Part shown: one piece after another, positions 17,658 to 25,926 of the stretch | Position numbering within the stretch: the stretch's first letter is position 1 | Layout of the letters: every line of letters starts with the position of its first letter | Assembly (NCBI GenBank): GCA_003963455.1 | Contig: RXJA01000202.1 | Coordinates: 5,565-55,094, forward strand | Reading direction: 5' to 3' | From: Hyphomicrobiales bacterium | GTDB lineage: Bacteria > Pseudomonadota > Alphaproteobacteria > Rhizobiales > Rhizobiaceae | DNA: 49,530 bases | Translations under genes and position numbers: made by a program | The notes under the pieces: generated by a model | Database searches by the model: none | What the model saw: only the letters and a program-made list of their open reading frames with translations | Told to the model about the DNA's origin: nothing

Positions 17658-18546
17658 GGGCCTGCCAAATATCTTCGGGTTCTCTCACTCGAATTGCTCC
17701 GAGAGCTTGGAACCGCGCCGGCCATGTAATGTCCGTCCGGAGGAAGCAGGATTCAAGAATGAACAATTTCCGACCTTGGTGCAGCGCAGCTCGTGCTTGA
17801 GTCAGCGTGCCAGACGTGTCGCTTGCCTCGACGATGATAGTCGCCTCGGTCAATGCGCTCATGGTTACATTTCGCTCTGGAAAAAACAGTCTGTTTTGGG
17901 GAACTCCCTGCTTTTCGTATCGCAAAACTGGCACTTGAGAGATCAAGAGATAGTCTCGAGCGATCTTCTCTTGGAGCTCGCGATTCGATTTCGGGTAGCT
18001 CTCGCCGAGCGGAGTTCCTATGACTGCAATGGTCTGGCCTTCGGCTTCGATAGCGGCAGTGTGAGCAGCGGTATCTATCCCCTCGGCCAGTCCCGACACG
18101 ATTGTAAATTTCCGCGCGACGAGGGCTTTCGCCAACCGGTTCGCGCGAGCCTTGCCCTCGTCTGAGGCTTTTCGACTTCCCACGATTGCAACTGAGCGTG
18201 TTTCGGTCAGTTCCCACGCGCCTTGAAAATAGAGCAGTTCGACCGGATGACGGGCGTCACGAAGTTTGGGCGGGTAATCTCCGGCATGATTGACGCGAAC
18301 ACCGAATTTTCTCACGCCTTTCGAACGTAGGAGGGAAAAGGCTTCCTGGGCAGCAGATTCAGCCCGGCCCGGTTCTACAAAGTCGGAAGGAAGCGCTGTT
18401 GGGTCAGCCTTGAAGCGCTCCGCGATAGTCTTGAATGTGGCACGATCCTCCAGCCACAGTGCCTCGTAGGCACCCATCTCTTTCCCGGGCGAGATCGGGT
18501 TGACCGCCGGGCCATCATTCCTCCGGGCAAAGTGCATAGTGTTCAT
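17650..18546 (-). CDS. DprA/Smf-like Rossmann-fold protein
   Basis: A 298-residue DprA/Smf-family protein. The family signature is clear: YPPKLRDARHPVELLYFQG, AIVGSRKAS, IVSGLAEGIDTAAHTAA, AVIGTPL and FPERNVTMSALTEATIIVEA. Chromosomal DprA loads RecA on incoming single-stranded DNA. This copy lacks the usual C-terminal winged-helix domain and has its own N-terminal segment of about 80 residues. Its position on a mobile element, next to a PRTase-like gene, suggests a conflict-system or ICE-establishment role rather than housekeeping competence. The start at 18546 is an ATG; a second ATG nine bases on is possible. Confidence 0.8.
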   Translation of the reverse strand: MNTMHFARRNDGPAVNPISPGKEMGAYEALWLEDRATFKTIAERFKADPTALPSDFVEPGRAESAAQEAFSLLRSKGVRKFGVRVNHAGDYPPKLRDARHPVELLYFQGAWELTETRSVAIVGSRKASDEGKARANRLAKALVARKFTIVSGLAEGIDTAAHTAAIEAEGQTIAVIGTPLGESYPKSNRELQEKIARDYLLISQVPVLRYEKQGVPQNRLFFPERNVTMSALTEATIIVEASDTSGTLTQARAALHQGRKLFILESCFLRTDITWPARFQALGAIRVREPEDIWQALG

Positions 18547-18775
18547 GATAGATCCTTACGCGCATTTGCAGCCAATTCGCAATTTTGCACAACTGACAAA
18601 CGGTTTCTGGACGTGCGGGTTCACAACATAGTGTGGCAATCCGATGAACGTCCGCTATATCCGATTCGAGCTTGTGTGAGCATTGGGCGGAACGCACGGC
18701 CGAAGCCGCGCTCTTGCCCTTGTTCAGCCGCGGAGGAGCGCTGGCGACGAGGCGGTGATTACTGCATAGCGAGTG

Positions 18776-20746
18776 TCATGAAACACTCGGCCCGCTCTTC
18801 TGCCGACCCAAGGTCCAGGAAATCCCCTCCCGGCTTACGATTCCTGCGACCTCCTTACCAATGTGCTGCTCAAGCACCGGCCGCCATGGCACCAGCGTGA
18901 ATTCGCGCGACTTCTCGATCACGGCGTACTTCCCACTGGCAAGCTCGACGGATTGGCGCAGCCGACCCTCTATCCGACTTCTAGGTCCTGCTTCCGCATA
19001 CGAAAGGCCAAGCTGGTCCGAGAGCTGACCGGCGACGCGGTTTAACTCGCGCTGGCTCAGGACCGAAATCATGTTGGCACGATAGAAGATCCCGTCCTGA
19101 TCTTCCTGCGCGAGGCCTTGCGCAATCAGCCACTGCCTCCGCCGGGCCTGTGCCTCCCGCACCTCGCGCCCGAAGCCAGAGTCGCGCAGCGACTCCGGTC
19201 GATCGGAAACAAGCTCCCCGTCGATCCAGGTGGCGCCATCGAAACCAATCTGTTTTTCCAGTGGCATCGAAGAGAGTTTGTCGACAAGGACAGGCTCGGC
19301 CCTCGCCCGATGACGGACGTAATCCGCGACGCAGTTCAGATGGCCTGGCGAGATGATCCAGGTACCGTCCGGCTCGCGTTGAACGCCTGCGATGCCGCGC
19401 CGGATCGCTTCCAGCCGCCGCACATGCGTTTCGGCAAAGCGTTGGGTGGCGGACGGATCATGCTTCAGATGAATGTCGATGCTGTAGCGGCCATCGTTGG
19501 CGGCGGCGATGTCGGCGATAGTTCGGTCGACCTGCCTCGGCTCGGCATTCCTCGGAGTCACACGCACGACGCAGCCGTCCGGCGTCGGTTCGGCGGGTTC
19601 GGCCCTGCCGATATCGATGTAGTGGCTTTTGCCATCCACACCGTCAACTATGAGATAGTGCCGGTCGCTGATCTCGTCGGCGAGGCCGCGGGCGACAACC
19701 CGGCCAAGGATCGGCTGGGTTGGCACTTCCGCTCGGTCATGCACAACGTAATCGGCTACACTGCGGGCGAGCCCCTTGCCGGTAAGCTTGCGATGCATGG
19801 TCTTGATGATATCGCCGCGCCCGCCGATGCGGCGCAGCGTAACTTCGAGTTCGTCATCGAGGCGCCACCGACCAGAGCCAATTTCCTCGGCCAGCCCCAT
19901 TCGCTCGAGCTTGCGTAGTCGACCCTGGTGCAGCGTCTGCCGGAACGCGTCGCTGCTGGTGGGCGAGACAAACCCATCATCGTCCCGCATGCTGAGCAGC
20001 TGCCGATCGATGCTGGTGAAGCGTTCCTGCTCCATTTCCTGGCGCAGGCGCTCTTCGATCTCGCGGTCGGTGCGCGGGCCGAGATCTAGGCTGACCAGCT
20101 CGGCCGCGCGCTCTCGCAAACCGGACGAAATATACTCCCGCGAGATGACCAGGTTCTCGCCGCGGTCATCCTTGCCGCGGACGATGATATGCGTGTGCGG
20201 ATGGCCGGTGTTGAAATGGTCGACGGCGACCCAATCGAGCTTCGTGCCGAGGTCCTCTTGCATCTGCGCCATGAGGCGCCGTGCCAGCGGCTTGAGGTCG
20301 TCATACTCAATACCGTCTTCTGGAGCGACGATGAAGCGGAACTGGTGTCGATCGCCACCCGCACGTTCGAGGAAAACCTTGCCGTCGACCCGGTCGCTGT
20401 CGGCGCCGTAGAGCGCACCAGGCTCGCCCTCTCGGGTGACGCCGTCGCGCTGCAGATAGCGAAGGTGCGCGCGCGCTCCGTCAATACCCTTGCCGGCCAG
20501 CCTAACGACGCGCGCTTTGATCATCACCCGCCGTTGCCGGAAAGCAGCATGTCGATCGCGCGATTTCAGCACCGCGGCAGCAGCGCCGCCGCGCCCGATT
20601 CGACTACCAACGAAGCGGCCATCTCGATGGCTGTTGCCGCCCGCCCTGTTGATCGCGGCTCGGACCTGACCGGCGTACCGCTTGCCGGCCTTCGAACCGC
20701 GAGATCCGATTTTGCCGAGCCTGGGCTTGAATTCATCATCCGGCAT
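18776..20746 (-). CDS. rlxS: Relaxase RlxS (DUF3363-type)
   Basis: The relaxase that nicks oriT and pilots the transferred strand. The protein has 656 residues. The N-terminal basic region is followed by the relaxase domain with RLAGKGIDGARAHLRYLQRD and the metal-binding motif DHFNTGHPHTHIIVRG at about residues 175-190; the C-terminal half matches the DUF3363 region of rhizobial relaxases. ATG 20746 has GGAGGCGG upstream; the open frame runs further but is not supported. Gene order rdfS-traF-transglycosylase-rlxS is that of the ICEMlSym family. The 192-base gap upstream is the best place for a promoter and may hold part of oriT. Confidence 0.93.
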   Translation of the reverse strand: MPDDEFKPRLGKIGSRGSKAGKRYAGQVRAAINRAGGNSHRDGRFVGSRIGRGGAAAAVLKSRDRHAAFRQRRVMIKARVVRLAGKGIDGARAHLRYLQRDGVTREGEPGALYGADSDRVDGKVFLERAGGDRHQFRFIVAPEDGIEYDDLKPLARRLMAQMQEDLGTKLDWVAVDHFNTGHPHTHIIVRGKDDRGENLVISREYISSGLRERAAELVSLDLGPRTDREIEERLRQEMEQERFTSIDRQLLSMRDDDGFVSPTSSDAFRQTLHQGRLRKLERMGLAEEIGSGRWRLDDELEVTLRRIGGRGDIIKTMHRKLTGKGLARSVADYVVHDRAEVPTQPILGRVVARGLADEISDRHYLIVDGVDGKSHYIDIGRAEPAEPTPDGCVVRVTPRNAEPRQVDRTIADIAAANDGRYSIDIHLKHDPSATQRFAETHVRRLEAIRRGIAGVQREPDGTWIISPGHLNCVADYVRHRARAEPVLVDKLSSMPLEKQIGFDGATWIDGELVSDRPESLRDSGFGREVREAQARRRQWLIAQGLAQEDQDGIFYRANMISVLSQRELNRVAGQLSDQLGLSYAEAGPRSRIEGRLRQSVELASGKYAVIEKSREFTLVPWRPVLEQHIGKEVAGIVSREGISWTLGRQKSGPSVS

Positions 20747-20839
20747 GGCCGCCTCCGGAAACTTTGCAGCAAAACCAGCAGCTTGCGCCTTTCGGTTCTC
20801 CTGTAGCCGAAGGCAGCCTCCAGGAAAAACGATGTGCAG

Positions 20840-20867
20840 ACAAAGACTTCGCCGCCTCTTGGAGGCG
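20840..20867 (-). promoter_or_regulatory. ACAAAGACTTCG motif plus hairpin upstream of rlxS
   Basis: The 12-mer ACAAAGACTTCG (20840-20851, plus-strand reading) is followed by the hairpin CGCCTC-TTG-GAGGCG (20853-20867). The same 12-mer, also followed at once by a hairpin, occurs upstream of ardC at 27095-27121. The site lies 94-121 bases before the rlxS start. It may be a regulatory site or part of an origin of transfer; this is inference from the repeat and the position. Confidence 0.35.
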
Positions 20868-20938
20868 ATGCCTTTATCTTGCCTTCCGCCGGCCTGCTTC
20901 CCGGCCACTCATCCAGCCGAGAAGCTGCCCTGCCTCTA

Positions 20939-21622
20939 TCAACCGCCAGACCGATGTGAGCCTGCCTGCTGCGACGTAAGCGGCACGAGAATCCCGCCTC
21001 CAGAACCGGCTGTTGACATGCCGTCCCGCAGGAAAAACAGGGACCGTCCAGACTGGATATCGAGCGTGCTCGGCGCCTGAGATTTCCGCTCGAACCGATT
21101 CGTATCGTTCGAGGAAATTCCCGCTGCCTTGAGCTCGTCCAGATACAAAACGGTCTCTCTCGGCAGTGGCCGGCCGTGCCGCAGATAGTCGTCGTAGCGG
21201 TCAGGTCCGGCGTTGTAAGCCGCGAACATTCCCGGGAAACCGAAGCGGTCGAACATGGCCCGCAGATAGGCGGTGCCGGCCAGGATGTTGTCGTGCGGAT
21301 CATATGGATTGGCGCCTAAGCCGTGCTCGCCGCGCATCTCTTCATAGGTCTGAGGCATCACCTGCATGAGACCCATGGCGCCGGCGCGGGAAGTGATTGG
21401 CCGGCCATGGAGCATCGTCCTGCCGCCGCTTTCGGCCTCCATGACGGCATAGACCCATCGCTGTGGAACACGGAACCGGGTGCTTGCCTCGCCGACGAAG
21501 CGCTGCCATTTTTCGAGTTGCGGACTCAAGGAGATGGCGATCGGCTGTGCGCCGGTCGCGGCGGAACAGGCGCATGGCGCGACAGCGACCATGCCCAGCA
21601 TCAGGAGGGTTACTCGGTCCAT
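20939..21622 (-). CDS. Lytic transglycosylase (SLT domain)
   Basis: A 227-residue exported lytic transglycosylase that would open the peptidoglycan locally for the mating channel. A signal peptide (MDRVTLLMLGMVAVAPCACS) is followed by the SLT domain with the catalytic Glu in VMEAESGG at about residue 63-65, the GAMGLMQVMPQTYEEM motif, NILAGTAYLRAMFDRF and FAAYNAGP. The C-terminal 50 residues are Ser/Gly-rich and not conserved. It overlaps traF by 13 bases. Confidence 0.92.
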   Translation of the reverse strand: MDRVTLLMLGMVAVAPCACSAATGAQPIAISLSPQLEKWQRFVGEASTRFRVPQRWVYAVMEAESGGRTMLHGRPITSRAGAMGLMQVMPQTYEEMRGEHGLGANPYDPHDNILAGTAYLRAMFDRFGFPGMFAAYNAGPDRYDDYLRHGRPLPRETVLYLDELKAAGISSNDTNRFERKSQAPSTLDIQSGRSLFFLRDGMSTAGSGGGILVPLTSQQAGSHRSGG

Positions 21623-22158
21623 AGCGGCACGAGCCTCTCGATGAGATTGGTACTGGGCACCGGCCCGAAATACCGGCTGTCGAAAGAGCCGGGGGCGTCG
21701 CCGTTGAGGAGAAAAACCTCATTGTCTGCGAGCTTGCGGCATTCCTTCCACCACGGCAGCGGGCGGCCCTGACTGTCCGATTTTTCACGATGGGCGACGA
21801 TTTCGCCGCCGATGATGATGACCTCGTTGAAGGCGCAGGCATCGTCGTGCGGGAGTGCCGCGACGCGCTTCACCAGCGGCACATGTCGGGGCAGATAGCC
21901 ACGCTGGTCGGCCAGCGCGCCAACCATTGCCGGCATGCGGACGAGCACAAGATCGCCACGATTTGGCGGGCCGAAGCCGGCGCGGTAAAGCCCGAGCGGC
22001 GCGCTGGGCGAAGCGTTCCAGACCAGCCAGGGCGACGGTCGCACGAAAGCGGCAAAGCCGATCAAAGCGACGCCAAGCGCAGCGGCGGCGGCCACCTTGC
22101 GGGCGCGAACGCGCTTCAGCCGGCTGCCGATAAGATGAAAGGAAGGCCGCTCGATCAT
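21610..22158 (-). CDS. traF: TraF-type S26 peptidase, conjugative pilin maturation
   Basis: A 182-residue S26-family signal peptidase of the TraF type, which cleaves and cyclises the TrbC pilin in related systems. One membrane helix near residues 19-42 (VAAAAALGVALIGFAAFVRP) is followed by the catalytic Ser region WNASPSAPLGLYRAG and the catalytic Lys in VPLVKRVAALPHDDACAF, then FLLNGDAPGSFDSRYFGP. It overlaps rdfS by four bases and the transglycosylase by 13, so the three are one operon. In ICEMlSym elements the excisionase gene precedes traF in the same way. Confidence 0.93.
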   Translation of the reverse strand: MIERPSFHLIGSRLKRVRARKVAAAAALGVALIGFAAFVRPSPWLVWNASPSAPLGLYRAGFGPPNRGDLVLVRMPAMVGALADQRGYLPRHVPLVKRVAALPHDDACAFNEVIIIGGEIVAHREKSDSQGRPLPWWKECRKLADNEVFLLNGDAPGSFDSRYFGPVPSTNLIERLVPLWTE

Positions 22159-22424
22159 GACCGGTCTCCGCTGTCAGCATTGCCGGTTTCGGCGCGTTCC
22201 TTGTCGGAACGCGACGCCTGCGACTGGCCTTTCGACCACTCGTCGAGCTCGTCGATGTGGTAGCGGACGAAGCGGCCGTGCTTGCGGAATTTGGGACCCG
22301 CGCCCTTGATCCGCATCTTCTCGAGCGTGCGCTGCGATAGCCCGATGTAGAAAGCGGCCTGCGCGGTGTTGAGAAACGGGCTGCCCTTCTTGGCACGAGC
22401 AGCGCGTTCGTTTTCGTCTTCCAT
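22155..22424 (-). CDS. rdfS: Excisionase / recombination directionality factor RdfS
   Basis: An 89-residue winged-helix protein of the excisionase type: FLNTAQAAFYIGLSQRTLEK is the helix-turn-helix and GRFVRYHIDELDEWSKGQ is the wing and closing helix. In ICEMlSym elements RdfS directs the integrase to excise the ICE and is switched on by FseA. ATG 22424 has GAGGATCACC upstream; the longer frame that starts at 22475 is less likely. The position directly before traF supports the assignment. The matching integrase is outside this window. Confidence 0.9.
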   Translation of the reverse strand: MEDENERAARAKKGSPFLNTAQAAFYIGLSQRTLEKMRIKGAGPKFRKHGRFVRYHIDELDEWSKGQSQASRSDKERAETGNADSGDRS

Positions 22425-22604
22425 GGTGATCCTCGTTTCGCCGGTTGAAGGCGGGAGCGAGGATCGGCGAGCCAAAGCGCTTGCGGGACGGGCGAAGAGT
22501 GGCCCGAGAGTTTTCGCCGCCCCTTACGGCGGGCGAAGTTCGGGCCGGAGGTCTGCGAGAAAGCCCCGCGCCGTTGCCGGCGCGAGGCCTTCAAGGCCTC
22601 CCGG

Positions 22605-22928
22605 TCAGTCGACCGGGTTCCAGATGATGGCGTAGGTTTCGTCGTCGTCCTGGCCGGCGGCTCGGCCGAGATTGGCGTAGAGTTTTCGCGGGCCGAACTC
22701 AGGGGCTGCAATCGACAGGCTTACATAGTCCTTGCCGGAAGCCTCGCCGGTCCGCACCCAGCCGGCGCCGACTTCGATGCCTTGCGTCAACACTCGGAAG
22801 TCGGGATGGTTGTCGGCGCTCTTTGCCTGATTGGGCACGATGTCGATGTCGGCACGGACGCTGAGGGTCTTGAGCTGGCCCTTGTAGGCGCCGTTTTCCT
22901 GCTTGGTGACGTATCCGATCGCGGTCAT
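22605..22928 (-). CDS. DUF736 family protein
   Basis: A 107-residue protein of the DUF736 family, common on plasmids and ICEs of rhizobia and sphingomonads. Typical blocks: MTAIGYVTKQENGAYKGQLK, then GIEVGAGWVRTGEASGKDYV and SLSIAAPEFGPRKLYANLGR, ending in AIIWNPVD. The fold is expected to be all-beta. Function is unknown; the gene is nearly always near relaxase and parB-like genes, as here. AAGGAGAACTGAC lies before the ATG at 22928. Confidence 0.9.
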   Translation of the reverse strand: MTAIGYVTKQENGAYKGQLKTLSVRADIDIVPNQAKSADNHPDFRVLTQGIEVGAGWVRTGEASGKDYVSLSIAAPEFGPRKLYANLGRAAGQDDDETYAIIWNPVD

Positions 22929-23479
22929 GTCAGTTCTCCTTGTTGAGGCTCGCCGGGAACCATTCCCTTGCGATGGCTGACCGTGATGGGCGCGTCCGGC
23001 CCGCCCGAACCCAAAGGGCCGCAGCGGCAGCGGAGGACCCGAGCAAGCAGCTTTTTTGAAGCGAAGCGGCGCGAGGAAGCCGCCAGAGGCGGCGGGGAAA
23101 AAAGCTGACAGTCGAGGGTTTCGGGCGGGCCGGATCCGCTCATAGGTCATCAAGCCAGCGGCAGGGGAATGGTTCTCGGCCAGCATCATCAAAGACGGCT
23201 GAGAAGCGCGCGATCGTATACGTCACCAGGCAGGCATGCGGACATGCAGGCACTGCGGCAATGCAGAGACTCCGCGCCATTGCTTCCACGCGCTGTGCCC
23301 AAGGAGGCAGGCGGCGACAAAGCCAAATCGGCGCCCGCGATTGATGCAATTCATTAGCTCGAAACGCGGACTGTGCAGCACCGATCTGCTTCCGCGCCCG
23401 GCTTTAGCAAGCACTCGATCTCAACCCGGATGAACTGGCGAGCGACGGCCGCACAAGCTCCGCCGCTCGCCATGCGGGA
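22929..23479. other. Long intergenic region between DUF736 and parB-like genes
   Basis: A 551-base stretch with no gene that I recognise. Its left half is very GC-rich with nested inverted repeats (see 23049-23106). The right half has short frames on both strands; one on the plus strand has CRHCGNAETPRHC, a zinc-ribbon-like pattern, but no other support. It should hold the promoter for DUF736. Confidence 0.45.
23049..23106. repeat. Nested inverted repeat upstream of DUF736
   Basis: Outer arms AGCTTTTTT (23049-23057) and AAAAAAGCT (23098-23106) are perfectly complementary. Inside lies a second hairpin, GCCGCC-AGA-GGCGGC (23079-23093). The segment just left of it (GGAGGACCCGAGC, about 23036-23048) recurs in similar form upstream of the SRAP gene (GGAGGACCCGGAGC, about 27005-27018). 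It could be a bidirectional terminator or a structured single-stranded promoter that works during transfer. Confidence 0.5.
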
Positions 23480-25210
23480 TCACTCACAGACGAACAGCGA
23501 CCGCACCCTGGCCCACTGCTCGACGGTCCGGAAGCCGCCGCGCTCGGTGTAGCTCGACGCGGGGAAATGCATCCAGTGCGGCAACCAGCCATCGACTTTC
23601 TCCCTGCCGTTGTCGCCGGCAAGGAAGTCGCGGATGATCTTCTTTTGCGTCTTCACCTTCTCCGATGCGTTGCCTTCGGCCACCAGCTTGCCGCCGACAT
23701 CGGCAAGCATCGCGTTAGCGACTTCCCGGTCGCGCAGGAGGTCGAAGAAGGCGTCGTCAGGCTGCCAAGAGTTCCGCATATCAACCGTCAGGTGATTGCC
23801 CAACGCCTCGACAATCGCGCTGCCCGACGCAAGCGTCTCGGCCATCACCAGCGCCAGGACACGCAGGACATCGATGTCGGAGAGGGCAAGCAAGCGGGCG
23901 AAGATGCTGGCGAGCGCGAACTCGTCGCCATGGCCACCGGCGACGGGTCCGTCTTCGTCCGCCTGCCCAAGCAGCGCAGAGATCGTACGCCGGTTCTCGC
24001 CAAAGCTTGCTTCGGCGCTGCCTGCGGCAACGCTGGCGGCAATCTCCGCATTGGCCGCACGATGCGGCTCGATACGCACCTGCCAGAGAGACGAACCGGC
24101 GATGGCATGGGCCACCATCAGGCGCAAGGCGACCCCCGGATGGTCGAGCATCGCGAGTCGCACGGCGGCGTGGCGGTGCAGATCGACATAGTTCTGCAGC
24201 GGGCCGCTGAGTTCAGGGCGTGAGAGCTTGGCTGGCGGATCGCTCCCCTCGCCTTCATCGCCGTTCGACCGCGCGCGGCGCGCCTCCTTGCGCGACAGAT
24301 AACCTTCGTGGAACTCGACTTCGCCACGCTGCGTGACCGCTACGACGACCTTGCCACCCTTTTTCTTGGGCGTCTTTTCGTAGTCCCATGAATGGAAATA
24401 CTGGCCGGGTTCCAGCACCACGACCTCCGGCCAGCCGGCCTCCATATAGGCCTCGTGTCTGGCGGCGATTGCCTCGTTCTGCTTCTGCCAGAAGAGGTCA
24501 GCGTCAGAGAAGTAGCTGTCTTCGCCGAACAGGTCCGACACGATCAGGCCGGCATAGTCCTCGACGGCAAACAGCGCCACCTTGGTCGAGATCGACTGCC
24601 CGCCGAACAGCCATTGTTTGAGTTGCCAGCCGCGCGGCGCATGCTGGTTCGGATCGGCATACAGCGCGAGCCAACTCTTCTGCTGCGCTTTTGAGGCCAT
24701 GGTCAGATGACGCACCGTCTCGGTGTCGATCTCCTCGCGGCGATAGGCTTCACGGATTTTGGGCAAGAGATCGCCAAGCGCAAGAATGCGCTTCACCAGT
24801 TGTTCGGTGAGGCCGAAGGTTGTGGCGATGTCGCCTATACCGCGCCCTTCCTTGATCAGCCTGACGAAGGTTTCCCATTGCGAGACCTCGTCGGGATCGA
24901 GCCGCGCGATGTTCTCGATCAGCGAGGCTTCGAGCGCGTCGGCGTCATCGCCATCTTCCATGATGGCGCAAGGCAGCGGCTCGGCTTCTCCGCGCTCGTC
25001 GGCGACGGTCTTCGCCGCGAAGTAGCGTCGCCGTCCGGCGACGATTTCGAAGGTGTCGGGCGAGCCGTTGGGCCGCACTAGAAGCGGCACCAGAACGCCA
25101 CGCGCACGGACGGAGGGCAGGATATCCGAGATGTCGGGCGCGCGCCTGGAATGACGCATGTTGATGGCCGACACGCTCAGATGATCGATGGAAACATGGG
25201 CAAGCTGCAT
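23480..25210 (-). CDS. ParB/RepB/Spo0J-type partition-like protein
   Basis: A 576-residue protein with a ParB N-terminal domain (DILPSVRARGVLVPLLVRP, then FEIVAGRRRYFAA and LEASLIENIARLDPDEVSQW) and a helix-turn-helix (GIGDIATTFGLTEQLVKRIL). The long C-terminal part (residues 200-576) is typical of the large ParB-like proteins found on rhizobial plasmids and ICEs. No parA is next to it, so it may act in ICE maintenance or as a DNA-binding accessory to transfer rather than in classical partition. It starts with ATG 25210, preceded by AAGGAGAATAGCC. Confidence 0.9.
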   Translation of the reverse strand: MQLAHVSIDHLSVSAINMRHSRRAPDISDILPSVRARGVLVPLLVRPNGSPDTFEIVAGRRRYFAAKTVADERGEAEPLPCAIMEDGDDADALEASLIENIARLDPDEVSQWETFVRLIKEGRGIGDIATTFGLTEQLVKRILALGDLLPKIREAYRREEIDTETVRHLTMASKAQQKSWLALYADPNQHAPRGWQLKQWLFGGQSISTKVALFAVEDYAGLIVSDLFGEDSYFSDADLFWQKQNEAIAARHEAYMEAGWPEVVVLEPGQYFHSWDYEKTPKKKGGKVVVAVTQRGEVEFHEGYLSRKEARRARSNGDEGEGSDPPAKLSRPELSGPLQNYVDLHRHAAVRLAMLDHPGVALRLMVAHAIAGSSLWQVRIEPHRAANAEIAASVAAGSAEASFGENRRTISALLGQADEDGPVAGGHGDEFALASIFARLLALSDIDVLRVLALVMAETLASGSAIVEALGNHLTVDMRNSWQPDDAFFDLLRDREVANAMLADVGGKLVAEGNASEKVKTQKKIIRDFLAGDNGREKVDGWLPHWMHFPASSYTERGGFRTVEQWARVRSLFVCE

Positions 25211-25300
25211 GGCTATTCTCCTTGACTTGGGTGTGAAACGCCCCTCTCCGCGAGGCCGTAGGCCCAGCGGCGCGACGGGCTTTGCGCCAGGATGGCGCGG

Positions 25301-25708
25301 TCATTCCGCCATGTCGGGCGGAAGCTCGGGGATCGAGATCGAGAGCGCGGCGGCGGCTTGCCGCAAAAGCCGCTCGTCCTCGGTGATGTGGCCGGCAAGG
25401 CGCGCGGCTTCGGCGTAAACCGAGAGCGAAAAGCGGGCGCGGAAATAGAGATCGCGCTCGACGCCAAGGCCGAACGGCACCTTCACGCCTTGCAGTTCGG
25501 CTAGGTTGACGCTGCCGAGTTCGGGAAAACCAAGGCCGAGATCGCAAAGGCCAAAAAGCGTGTCGCCATCGGCGTCGAGTTCAGTCAAAAGCCACGTCGC
25601 GGCACCAACCGGATTGAAGAATTTGACGACCGGCACATGGTCGGTTTCGATCTCAGCCGCGCCATTCGCCAACAGGCGAGCGCGCAATTCGTCGGTAATC
25701 AGGATCAT
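25301..25708 (-). CDS. DUF2958 family protein
   Basis: A 135-residue protein of the DUF2958 family: ILITDELRARLLANG, then PVVKFFNPVGAATWLLTELD and DTLFGLCDLGLGFPELGSVN are characteristic. The function is unknown. The gene accompanies ardC- and parB-like genes on many alphaproteobacterial conjugative elements. It follows the small ORF by 14 bases in the same direction and is likely part of the ardC operon. Confidence 0.9.
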   Translation of the reverse strand: MILITDELRARLLANGAAEIETDHVPVVKFFNPVGAATWLLTELDADGDTLFGLCDLGLGFPELGSVNLAELQGVKVPFGLGVERDLYFRARFSLSVYAEAARLAGHITEDERLLRQAAAALSISIPELPPDMAE

Positions 25709-25722
25709 GATGAAGCTCCTCG

Positions 25723-25926
25723 TCAGAACAGGTCGAGTTGGTCGCGAGCGGCCTCATCGAAGAGGCCGATATCGAGGGGCTTTTGCGCCGCGCGCGGGCG
25801 CATCGGCGCGTCCATCAGAAGCGCCAGCCGGTCACGCGTCGTGATTGCCCGGACACCGGGAATGAGCACTTGCTCGCCCTTTGGTGTCGGCTCCGTCTCA
25901 GACCGAACGGGATGGAGCGCGGTCAT
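25723..25926 (-). CDS. Small conserved-looking ORF between ardC and DUF2958
   Basis: A 67-residue protein with a Pro-rich start, a central VRAITTRDRLALLMDAPMRP and a C-terminus ending in LDIGLFDEAARDQLDLF. The LDIGLFD and QLDLF ends resemble short clamp- or polymerase-binding peptides (QLxLF-type), which is suggestive only. It begins within the ardC stop (ATGA) and precedes DUF2958 by 14 bases, so it is a real member of the operon. Confidence 0.65.
   Translation of the reverse strand: MTALHPVRSETEPTPKGEQVLIPGVRAITTRDRLALLMDAPMRPRAAQKPLDIGLFDEAARDQLDLF

Noticed and set aside
23236..23433. Plus-strand frame with CRHCGN ... HALCPRR, like a small zinc protein
   Set aside because: Only the Cys spacing is suggestive; no start signal and no homologue that I know.
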